From Chloroflexota bacterium (GTDB lineage: Bacteria; Chloroflexota; Limnocylindria; P2-11E), in contig VBGS01000009.1 in assembly GCA_005889445.1 (NCBI GenBank), positions 1-16,260 of the forward strand: 16,260 nucleotides of DNA, given 5' to 3'. Below, one piece after another: positions 1 to 6,198 of this stretch (the stretch's first letter is position 1; each line of letters opens with the position of its first letter). A program made the position numbers and the translations under genes. The notes beneath the pieces were generated by a model, which had not been told where the DNA came from, made no database searches, and worked only from the letters and a program-made list of their open reading frames with translations.

Positions 1-1
1 T

Positions 2-1300
2 CAGGGGCTGATTCGCAACGAGTGCGTGAACGACGGGACGGCCGCCTCCGGACACGAGATCCGCTCGGTCGACCTGCTCGAGGACTACCTGCGGGTGCCC
101 GGGGTCGAGCTCAAGCGCTACGAACCGCAGCCCGGCCGCGCGAGCCTGGTGCTCCGCGTCGAAGGCACCGACCCGAAGGCTCGATCGCTTCACTACATGG
201 GACACACCGACGTCGTTCCGGTCACTCCCTCGGGCTGGCAGCGCGATCCCTTCGCCGGCGAGCTCGTCGACGGCGTGGTCTGGGGGCGCGGCGCCATCGA
301 CATGCTCGACGTGACCGCGTCGATGGCCGTCGCGGTGAAGCGGCTTCTCGCGAGCGGCTTCCGTCCGAAGGGCACACTCATCTATTCGGCGGTCGCCGAC
401 GAAGAGGCGCTTGGCACGTTCGGCGCGCAGTGGCTCACCGAGAACGAGTGGGACGCCGTACGGGCCGACTTCCTCGTGACCGAGTTCGGCGGGACGCGCC
501 TGCCGGTCGCGGGAGCGCCGAAGCTTCCGATCATGACCGCGGAGAAGGGTTCGCAGTGGACGCGCCTCCGCGTGAAGGGGACGCCCGGTCATGGCTCGAT
601 GCCGTACCAGGCGGACAACGCCCTCATCAAAGCCGGCGAGATCATCGCGCGGATCGGGAAGTACAAGGCGCCGCTCCGGCTGCACGATCTCTGGAAGCGG
701 TTCGTCGAGGGTTTGGAGCTCCCGGCCGCCGCCCGGCTCGCGCTGACCAACGCAAAAACCTTCGACGTCGCCCTCGATCGCGCTCCCGATGGGACGGTGC
801 CGATGTTCTACTCGGCGACCCGCACCACGTTTTCGCCGAACATGGCGCGTGCCGGCGTCAAGCTGAACGTCATCCCCGACAGCGCCGAGATCGACATCGA
901 CATCCGCACGATCGTGGGCGACGACGGCGATGGCGTCAGGCGGATGCTTCGCGATGCGATCGGCGAGACACTCTGGAAGGACGTTGAGATCGTGGCCGAG
1001 GGCAGCAATCCCGCGACCGAGTCGCCGCTGCGTTCTCCGCTCTGGGACACGCTCACCTCAGTCAGCCAGAAGCTCGTGCCGGGAGCGGAGACGATCCCGT
1101 TCCTGATCGTGGGCGCGACGGACGCACGTTTCTTCCGGCGGAAGGGTGTGACCGCGTACGGGTACGGTCTGCTGAGCGGCCGCATCCCGTTCCGCGAGTT
1201 CGCCAAGCTCTTCCATGGGAACAACGAGCGGATCGATCAGGAGTCGCTGCGGCTGTCCACCGAGCTCTGGGAACAGACCGCTCGCGCGTTCCTGTCGTGA
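2..1300 (+). CDS. M20-family metallopeptidase (ArgE/DapE/carboxypeptidase type), 5' end outside window
   Basis: A zinc-dependent exopeptidase or deacylase of the M20 family; the substrate cannot be told from sequence. The frame is open to base 2, and the residues before the first possible GTG (base 26) already look like family sequence (LIRNECVNDG), so the gene starts upstream of the window. Visible family motifs are GHTDVVP (metal His at 203, Asp at 209), the second metal-Asp segment GRGAIDML near 290-305, the catalytic/metal pair in DEEALG near 400, GTPGHGSMP in the dimerisation-domain junction near 580-605, and a late metal-His candidate in LFHGNNER near 1213. The C-terminus is complete. 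The stop overlaps the next start by four bases (GTGA), so the two genes are probably translationally coupled. No signal peptide can be judged because the N-terminus is missing. Confidence 0.9.
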   Translation, partial: QGLIRNECVNDGTAASGHEIRSVDLLEDYLRVPGVELKRYEPQPGRASLVLRVEGTDPKARSLHYMGHTDVVPVTPSGWQRDPFAGELVDGVVWGRGAIDMLDVTASMAVAVKRLLASGFRPKGTLIYSAVADEEALGTFGAQWLTENEWDAVRADFLVTEFGGTRLPVAGAPKLPIMTAEKGSQWTRLRVKGTPGHGSMPYQADNALIKAGEIIARIGKYKAPLRLHDLWKRFVEGLELPAAARLALTNAKTFDVALDRAPDGTVPMFYSATRTTFSPNMARAGVKLNVIPDSAEIDIDIRTIVGDDGDGVRRMLRDAIGETLWKDVEIVAEGSNPATESPLRSPLWDTLTSVSQKLVPGAETIPFLIVGATDARFFRRKGVTAYGYGLLSGRIPFREFAKLFHGNNERIDQESLRLSTELWEQTARAFLS

Positions 1301-1788
1301 CGGGCGGCGCGGTCTTCAGCCGCGATCGCCGCTACCGCTACCGGCTCTGGCGTCGCTGGGACCGCGCGCGGCCGCTCGTCGCGTTCGTCATGCTCAATCC
1401 GTCGACCGCGGACGGACGCCGCGACGATCCCACGATCCGCCGCTGCGTCGCGTTCGCGCGATCGTGGGGATTCGGGGGCGCCGAGATCGTCAACCTCTTC
1501 GCCTACCGCGCGACCGATCCGCGCGCGCTCCTTCGCGTCCACGATCCGGTCGGTCGGCGCAACGGCCGGTATCTCCGGTCGGCGGTGTTCCGCGCGGCGC
1601 TCGTCGTGGCGGCGTGGGGCGCGAACACGCTCGTCGGGCACGAGCGCGCCGCGGCGCTCGCGGCGCTCAGTCCGCGGAGACCACGCTGTCTTGGGGTGAC
1701 CCGAGACGGACATCCGCGGCATCCGCTGTACCTGCGGTCCGACGTGCGGCCACAGCCCTTTCGACTCCTGCGACGATCCGCCGCGTGA
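1297..1788 (+). CDS. DUF1643 domain protein
   Basis: A 163-residue protein of the DUF1643 family, whose biochemical role I do not know. The family is recognisable from FVMLNPSTADG near residues 29-39, DDPTIRRC, the NLFAYRATDP segment, DPVGRRN, VVAAWG, and the C-terminal GVTRDGHPRHPLYL. The length fits a single-domain member. The GTG start lies inside the stop of the M20 peptidase gene (GTGA overlap), so it depends on upstream translation; there is no separate Shine-Dalgarno. The last ~40 codons overlap, on the opposite strand, the end of the converging membrane-protein gene. The conserved HPRHPLYL motif lies within that overlap, which argues that this gene's end is real. Confidence 0.85.
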   Translation: MTGGAVFSRDRRYRYRLWRRWDRARPLVAFVMLNPSTADGRRDDPTIRRCVAFARSWGFGGAEIVNLFAYRATDPRALLRVHDPVGRRNGRYLRSAVFRAALVVAAWGANTLVGHERAAALAALSPRRPRCLGVTRDGHPRHPLYLRSDVRPQPFRLLRRSAA

Positions 1789-2431
1789 GCGCGTCCATCG
1801 CCGCGTAGCCCGCGCCGATGCCCGTCGGCGGATTCCCGGCCGGGAGCATGAGCGCGGGCAGCACCGGCGACCAGCGCCAGATCCCGAGCGACGTGCCGTA
1901 AAGCTCGAGCGCCGTGGTCATTGCGAAGCTCACGGCGTAGAGGAGCGGATGACGCCCGCGCACGATGAAGCGGATGAAGATCGCCCAGGTGACGAAGCCG
2001 AGCAGATCGGGAAGCGCGCGCCCGAAGAGGCCGTAGACCATCCATCCGGTCGCCCCGATCGTGACGGCGAACACCGCCGCCCGCGCGTGACGCTGCAGGA
2101 CCGGCAGGGACGCGGCGCGGAGCGCGCAGAGATAGAAGAGGCCGTGACCGGCGGGAACGTAGAGCGGCAGATTGCCGAGGCGATAGATGTACGCGCCCCA
2201 CACAAGGGAGCCGACGCACTCCAGGACCGTCGCGAGCACCACGAGGACGAGGACCTGGATGCGGAGCGCGCGCGGTTGCAGCACCAGCGCGATCGCGAGG
2301 AACAGCCACGCGAGCACCGAGAGCGCGGTCTGCTGCGGGCCGGTGCTCGACCGGTCGAAAGGCAGCGCGATCGCGACGAACGATATGAATGCGACCAGCA
2401 GCGCAAGCGAGCCGCGCGTCGTGAGGGTCAC
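1667..2431 (-). CDS. polytopic membrane protein of unknown function
   Basis: A 254-residue integral membrane protein with about seven to eight hydrophobic segments, starting with SLALLVAFISFVAIALPF near residue 8. I do not recognise the family by name. It has blocks that look functionally constrained: ECVGSLVWGAYIYRLGN, LPLYVPAGH, ALELYGTSLGIWRW and GNPPTGIGAGY, with acidic, Tyr, His and Trp residues lying within or beside membrane spans, as in a membrane enzyme rather than a simple anchor. I chose the GTG at 2431 because it sits 10 bases past the cyclophilin stop. The frame is open to an ATG at 2488, but that extension reads as basic low-complexity sequence inside the cyclophilin gene. The hydrophilic tail overlaps the DUF1643 gene antisense. 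It is probably co-transcribed with the cyclophilin. Confidence 0.72.
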   Translation of the reverse strand: MTLTTRGSLALLVAFISFVAIALPFDRSSTGPQQTALSVLAWLFLAIALVLQPRALRIQVLVLVVLATVLECVGSLVWGAYIYRLGNLPLYVPAGHGLFYLCALRAASLPVLQRHARAAVFAVTIGATGWMVYGLFGRALPDLLGFVTWAIFIRFIVRGRHPLLYAVSFAMTTALELYGTSLGIWRWSPVLPALMLPAGNPPTGIGAGYAAMDALTRRIVAGVERAVAARRTAGTADAADVRLGSPQDSVVSAD

Positions 2432-2441
2432 GACCGCGCGG

Positions 2442-2990
2442 TCACTCGATCTTGATCGTCTTGATCTTGTCCCCGATCTTGATGCCATTCACGACGTCCA
2501 TGCCGTCGGTGACCAGACCGAAGTTCGTGTACTGGCGGTCGAGGAAGGTGGAGTCTTTCTTCACGACGAACCATTGCGAGCCATTGTTGATCGCGGGATC
2601 CGACCCCCGAGCGATGCCCACAGCGCCGAGCTTGAACGAGAGGTCGTTGTACTCGGACGGCACCTTCTCTCCCCCGGTCCCGTTCCCGGACGGATCGCCG
2701 CCCTGCACGACCCAATCCTCGACCCGATGGAAGAGCTTGTCGTCGTAGAAGCCGCTGCGTGACTTGTCCGCGAAACGCGCGACGGTCTGTGGAGCCTTGT
2801 CGGGACGGAGCGTGAACGCGAACGACCCGCCCTTCTGCAGCTCGACAGTCGCCTTGGTTGGCGCGGCGCTCGGTGAGGGGCTCGGGCTCGGAGACTTCGT
2901 GGCGGTACCTCCCGGGCTCGCCGCGGGCGATCCGCACGCCGCGACCATGGCGGCCGCGCCGGCAGCGCGCAAGAGCGAGCGACGATTCAT
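2442..2990 (-). CDS. secreted lipoprotein peptidyl-prolyl isomerase (cyclophilin type)
   Basis: A 182-residue cyclophilin that would accelerate proline isomerisation in exported proteins on the outer face of the cytoplasmic membrane. The N-terminus has a twin arginine (NRRSLLR), an Ala-rich hydrophobic stretch and a lipobox VAAC with Cys19, so it is a likely lipoprotein and possibly Tat-exported. A Ser/Pro-rich linker (SPSPSPSPS) spans about residues 33-42. The isomerase domain fills residues ~48-182, with the FHRV active-site arginine, VVQGGDPSGNGTGG, NNGSQWFVV and YTNFGLV. Phe occupies the place of the loop Trp found in eukaryotic cyclophilin A. The frame stays open upstream to 3308, but that part is antisense to hisS; the ATG at 2990 immediately starts the signal peptide. 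There is no Shine-Dalgarno, consistent with a leaderless transcript from the palindromic promoter. Confidence 0.9.
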   Translation of the reverse strand: MNRRSLLRAAGAAAMVAACGSPAASPGGTATKSPSPSPSPSAAPTKATVELQKGGSFAFTLRPDKAPQTVARFADKSRSGFYDDKLFHRVEDWVVQGGDPSGNGTGGEKVPSEYNDLSFKLGAVGIARGSDPAINNGSQWFVVKKDSTFLDRQYTNFGLVTDGMDVVNGIKIGDKIKTIKIE

Positions 2991-2998
2991 CGCGAACG

Positions 2999-3008
2999 AC
3001 GATATCGT
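2999..3008. promoter_or_regulatory. palindromic bidirectional -10 element between the cyclophilin gene and hisS
   Basis: The only sequence between the two divergent starts is 27 bases. It contains the perfect 10-base palindrome ACGATATCGT. Read in either direction it gives TATCGT, a TANNNT -10 hexamer, ending 9 bases before the hisS ATG (3018) and 8 bases before the cyclophilin ATG (2990). Neither start has a Shine-Dalgarno sequence. The simplest reading is one element driving two leaderless mRNAs. No convincing -35 is visible, and a protein-binding operator is an alternative. Confidence 0.5.
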
Positions 3009-3017
3009 GAGCGTCCC

Positions 3018-4340
3018 ATGCCGACGTTTCAGGCCCCGCGCGGCATGCGCGACCTGCTTCCCGAGGAAGCCGCCGGGTTCGACGCCTTGCAGGCGGTCGT
3101 GCAAGCGCGCGCGACCCGCTACGGGTTCGCGCGGATCGACACGCCCATCGTCGAGGATCGTCGCGTCTTCGTGAAGACCGCCGGCGAGGCGAGCGACATC
3201 GTCGGCTACGAGATGTACGACGTGTCGCATGGCGGCGAGGGCGGCCTCGCGCTGCGTCCCGAAGGCACCGCCGCGGTGACCCGGGCAGTCCTCGAGCACG
3301 GTCTTCACCGGACGCCGCTGCCGCTGCGGTACTTCTACTGGGAGCCGATGTTCCGCGGCCAGCGGACGCAGCTGCTGCGCTTCCGTCAGTTCTGGCAGTG
3401 GGGCCTCGAGTGCTACGGCGCGGCCGAGCCCGGCGCGGATCTCGAGATCATCGAGTTCACCGCCGGAATGCTCGCCGAGGTGGGCCTAGTAGAGCACGAG
3501 CTCGTGGTCAACACGCTCGGCGACGCGAAGTGCCAGCCCAAGATCCGAGAGGCGTTGACGAAGTATTTCAGCGAGCACCGCGACGCGCTCTCTGCGGAGT
3601 CGCAGCGCCGCGTCGACGCGAATGTGCTCCGCGTTCTCGATTCGAAGGACCCGCGCGACCAGGAGGTCGCAAAGAACGCGCCGAAGCCCGTCGATGTCGT
3701 GTGCGAGGAGGATCGCGCGCACTTTGCCGCCGTGACCGACGGCCTGGAGCGGCTCGGCGTCGCGTACCGGGTCGAGCCGACGCTGGTGCGCGGGCTCGAC
3801 TACTACAAGCGCACGGTCTGCGAGTTCTGGCTCACGAATCCGGAGTACACGAAGGCCGGGCACATCGCGGTCGCCGCGGGTGGCCGCTACGACGACCTCA
3901 TGGAGACCATGGGCGGGCCCGCGCTCCCGGGCGTGGGCATCGCCGGAGGCGTCGATGTCCTTTATTACGCCCTGAAGCAGCAGGGAGCGCGGGTCGGCGG
4001 CGAGACGACCGCCGACGTGTACGTGCTCTCCGCCGAGAAGGGCGATGCTGCCGATCGGCTCCAGATCGCGATCCCGCTCCGCGCGGCGGGGTTCACCGTG
4101 GCCATCGAGTATTCCGACCGCTCCCTCGATAGGCAGCTCGAGAGCGCGGTGAAGCACGGGGCGAAGGTGGCGGTCATCCGCGGGACCGAAGACGCGCGCG
4201 GCGGGAACGTCGTCGTTCGCGATCTCGTCGCCAAGACGCAGCGGGTCACGCGCCTCTCCGCCGTCGTCACCGAGGTCGGACGTCACGTGAACCGACGCCG
4301 GGCCGGCGAGGAACCCTTCCTCCGAGACGATCGGGATTAG
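3018..4340 (+). CDS. hisS: histidyl-tRNA synthetase
   Basis: A class II aminoacyl-tRNA synthetase that charges tRNA-His in the cytoplasm; 440 residues, close to the usual length. The N-terminus FQAPRGMRDLLPEE is the family signature. LALRPEGT is followed by motif 2 in YWEPMFRGQRTQ and FRQFWQWGLECYG. The histidine-specific motif VRGLDYYKRT is at residues 257-266. Motif 3 starts with GGRYDDL near 288 and continues into GVGIAGGVD. The anticodon-binding domain covers about 335-425, beginning ADVYVLSAEKG. The final ~18 residues are basic and charged and look dispensable. ATG 3018 is chosen because it begins the family's conserved N-terminus. It has no Shine-Dalgarno and lies just downstream of a -10-like palindrome. 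aspS follows after 3 bases, so the two form an operon. Confidence 0.97.
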   Translation: MPTFQAPRGMRDLLPEEAAGFDALQAVVQARATRYGFARIDTPIVEDRRVFVKTAGEASDIVGYEMYDVSHGGEGGLALRPEGTAAVTRAVLEHGLHRTPLPLRYFYWEPMFRGQRTQLLRFRQFWQWGLECYGAAEPGADLEIIEFTAGMLAEVGLVEHELVVNTLGDAKCQPKIREALTKYFSEHRDALSAESQRRVDANVLRVLDSKDPRDQEVAKNAPKPVDVVCEEDRAHFAAVTDGLERLGVAYRVEPTLVRGLDYYKRTVCEFWLTNPEYTKAGHIAVAAGGRYDDLMETMGGPALPGVGIAGGVDVLYYALKQQGARVGGETTADVYVLSAEKGDAADRLQIAIPLRAAGFTVAIEYSDRSLDRQLESAVKHGAKVAVIRGTEDARGGNVVVRDLVAKTQRVTRLSAVVTEVGRHVNRRRAGEEPFLRDDRD

Positions 4341-4343
4341 AAG

Positions 4344-6032
4344 GTGCTGAGGACGAAGACCTGCGGCGAGGCGCGCGCCTCGGACGCGGGGCACGAGATC
4401 ACCCTGGCGGGCTGGGTCCACCGGCGGCGCGACCATGGCGAGCTGACCTTCATCGACCTGCGCGACCGCTACGGGATCACGCAGGTGGTCGCGCACGCCA
4501 AGGAGAACGCCGCCGCCCACGCCGCGCTCAAAGACGCTCGGAGCGAGTGGGTCCTCCAGGTCAGCGGCACGGTCCGCGCCCGACCGGAAGGGACGCGGAA
4601 CTCCAAGCTTGCGACGGGCGACGTCGAGGTCGTGGCCGGTCGCGTGACCGTCCTGAACGAGTCGAAGACTCCTCCTTTCTACGTGAACGAAGAGACCGAG
4701 GTCGAGGAGACCCTTCGCTGGAAGTACCGGTACATCGACCTGCGCCGCGAGCGCTCGAAGGAGCTCATGCGTCTGCGGCACGAGGTCACGAACTTCATGC
4801 GGAGCTATTTCGTGGAGCGCGGGTTCTGGGAGATCGAGACGACGATGCTCATCCGATCGGACCCCACCGGCGCGCGCGACTTCGTCGTGCCGTCGCGCTA
4901 CTACCCCGGGAAGGTCTGGGCGCTGCCACAGTCGCCGCAGCAGCTGAAGCAGATCCTGATGGTCGGGGGCATCGACAAGTACGTGCAGATCGCGCGGTGC
5001 TTCCGAGACGAGGACCCGCGCGCGGATCGGATCTACGAGCTGACCCAGCTGGACGTCGAGATGACCTTCGTCGAGCCGGAAGATGTGATGGAGATCGTGG
5101 AAGGTTGCTACACGGCGGTGTTTGACAAGTTCGCGAAGAAGCCGCTGCACCGGAGACCCTTGCCACGGATGACGTACGACGAGGCCATGAAGCGGTTTGG
5201 CACCGATCGGCCCGACACGCGCTTCGGCCTCGAGCTCGTCGACCTGACGGATGTCTTCCGCGGCACGTCCTTCGGCGTCTTCCGCGACTCTATCGCCGAG
5301 GGTGGCTCGATCCGCGCGCTGGTCGTCCCGGGAAAGGCCGACGCGACACGCAAGGACATCGATGGGTGGACGGCCGTCGCGAAGACGCGCGGCGCCAAGG
5401 GTCTCGTGTCGTTCGCGTTCGCCGGGTCCGAGGTGCGCTCGCCCATCGCGAAGTTCCTGAGTGCCGAGGAACTCGGCCGGCTCCGAAGTGTGTCAGGCGC
5501 GAAGGACGGCGATCTCGTTCTCGCGGTCGCCGCCGAGTACCGCGTGGCGAGCCGGTCGATCGGCGAAGTGCGGCGGCAGCTCGGCGCGGAGCTGCGCCTC
5601 GTCGACGGGTCGACGCATCACGCGATGTGGATCCACCGCTTCCCGATGTTCGAACGCGAGCTCGATGGTCGATGGAGTCGACGGCAACGAGCTCGGCGGC
5701 GGGAGCATCCGCATCTACAACCGTGTGATGCAGGAGCGCGCGTTCGAGATCCTCGGCATCTCCAAGGAGGAGGGCGCGGTCCGCTTCAGCGCGCTCCTCG
5801 ACGCATTGGAGTACGGCGCGCCGCCGGAGGGCGGCATCGCCACCGGCGTGGACCGGACCGTGATGATCCTGGCCGGCCTATCGAACGCCCGCGAGACGAT
5901 CGCGTTCCCCAAGACGCAGACGGGGTACGACCCGTTGCTCGACGCGCCGGCCCCGATAGATCCAAAGCAGCTCGAGGATCTCGGCCTGCGCGTCGTCGCG
6001 AAGCCGGACCGGCCGTCGACCTAGCGGTGTAA
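4344..6032 (+). CDS. aspS: aspartyl-tRNA synthetase, frame-disrupted: residues 1-444 authentic, remainder out of frame
   Basis: The bacterial-type AspRS charges tRNA-Asp. The GTG at 4344 begins the canonical N-terminus MLRTKTCGEAR. The OB-fold anticodon domain follows (GWVHRRRDHGELTF), then the catalytic core with LPQSPQQLKQ and motif 2 (CFRDEDPRADR at residues 219-229), and the GAD insertion domain through about residue 430. Family sequence stops after MFERELDGRW (residue 444, base 5675). From there this frame reads Arg-rich junk to a stop at 6032. The true C-terminal part continues in the next frame, but the segment that normally holds the HHPFT motif and the AYDLV-type strand, about 32 residues, is missing. 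So this is a deletion plus frame change, not a point slip. His31 and Gly83 in the anticodon domain resemble non-discriminating AspRS. It lies 3 bases after hisS. Confidence 0.85.
   Translation: MLRTKTCGEARASDAGHEITLAGWVHRRRDHGELTFIDLRDRYGITQVVAHAKENAAAHAALKDARSEWVLQVSGTVRARPEGTRNSKLATGDVEVVAGRVTVLNESKTPPFYVNEETEVEETLRWKYRYIDLRRERSKELMRLRHEVTNFMRSYFVERGFWEIETTMLIRSDPTGARDFVVPSRYYPGKVWALPQSPQQLKQILMVGGIDKYVQIARCFRDEDPRADRIYELTQLDVEMTFVEPEDVMEIVEGCYTAVFDKFAKKPLHRRPLPRMTYDEAMKRFGTDRPDTRFGLELVDLTDVFRGTSFGVFRDSIAEGGSIRALVVPGKADATRKDIDGWTAVAKTRGAKGLVSFAFAGSEVRSPIAKFLSAEELGRLRSVSGAKDGDLVLAVAAEYRVASRSIGEVRRQLGAELRLVDGSTHHAMWIHRFPMFERELDGRWSRRQRARRREHPHLQPCDAGARVRDPRHLQGGGRGPLQRAPRRIGVRRAAGGRHRHRRGPDRDDPGRPIERPRDDRVPQDADGVRPVARRAGPDRSKAARGSRPARRREAGPAVDLAV
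5677..6024 (+). pseudogene. aspS: C-terminal fragment of aspS (motif 3 region) in the shifted frame
   Basis: This 115-residue stretch, without a start codon of its own, is the real end of AspRS. It holds VDGNELGGGSIRIYN, RAFEILGISKEEG, RFSALLDALEYGAPPEGG and motif 3 IATGVDRTVMIL (the aspartate/ATP-binding arginine is in GVDR), then IAFPKTQTG and a normal C-terminus. 444 upstream residues, plus about 32 missing, plus these 115 gives about 591, the usual bacterial AspRS length. Restoring the frame needs an insert of 3n+2 bases (for example 95 or 98). The junction carries a tandem TCGATGG at 5662-5675, a possible mark of slippage or of an assembly collapse. Its TAG stop lies in the CTAG that also forms the stop of the facing small gene. 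Confidence 0.85.
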
Positions 6033-6179
6033 GCGGGTCGCGTCGGTCGGCTCGGGCGGCAGCTCATGGCGCCGCCGCCGCGGTCGTGGCAGCCGTCGAC
6101 CACTCTCGAAGATGCGCTCCGCGACGAGCGCCAGCGCGAGGACGACGAACACCACAACACCGCCGAGCAAGGGGAGCAT
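6021..6179 (-). CDS. small single-span membrane protein (52 aa)
   Basis: A short ORF, unrecognised as a family, filling the gap between aspS and the cysteine desulfurase. The N-terminus is almost entirely hydrophobic (MLPLLGGVVVFVVLALAL, a transmembrane helix at about residues 3-20). It is followed by a strongly basic stretch (GRRLPRPRRRRH) and a Pro/Asp/Glu tail, so the inferred topology is a membrane anchor with a basic cytoplasmic tail. The ATG at 6179 has TAAAGT (6194-6189) ending 9 bases upstream, a -10-like element consistent with a leaderless transcript. Its stop shares the CTAG palindrome with the aspS stop. Evidence for expression is only compositional and positional; it could be a chance ORF in GC-rich DNA. 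Confidence 0.45.
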   Translation of the reverse strand: MLPLLGGVVVFVVLALALVAERIFESGRRLPRPRRRRHELPPEPTDATRLHR

Positions 6180-6185
6180 GCGAAC

Positions 6186-6194
6186 TAGACTTTA
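6186..6194. promoter_or_regulatory. overlapping divergent -10 elements (cysteine desulfurase / small membrane protein)
   Basis: On the plus strand TAGACT (6186-6191) ends 7 bases before the GTG at 6199. On the minus strand TAAAGT (6194-6189) ends 9 bases before the ATG at 6179. Both fit a TANNNT -10 with transcription starting at or just before the start codon, and they share three base pairs. This repeats the layout seen between the cyclophilin gene and hisS. It is inferred from spacing only; no -35 is evident. Confidence 0.4.
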
Positions 6195-6198
6195 CGTC

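Noticed and set aside
2860..2905. Short repeat in the cyclophilin gene as a CRISPR-like or regulatory repeat
   Set aside because: It encodes the Ser-Pro linker after the lipobox; codon-level repetition explains it.
2991..3308. N-terminal extension of the cyclophilin frame
   Set aside because: The added residues are antisense to the conserved start of hisS, while the ATG at 2990 begins a textbook lipoprotein signal.
3486..5150. 554-codon open frame on the minus strand opposite hisS and aspS
   Set aside because: It spans the junction of two clear synthetase genes on the other strand and has repetitive charged composition with no motif, so it is a shadow frame.
5655..5690. Programmed ribosomal frameshift in aspS
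   Set aside because: There is no slippery heptamer, and a shift alone would not supply the ~32 conserved residues that are absent.
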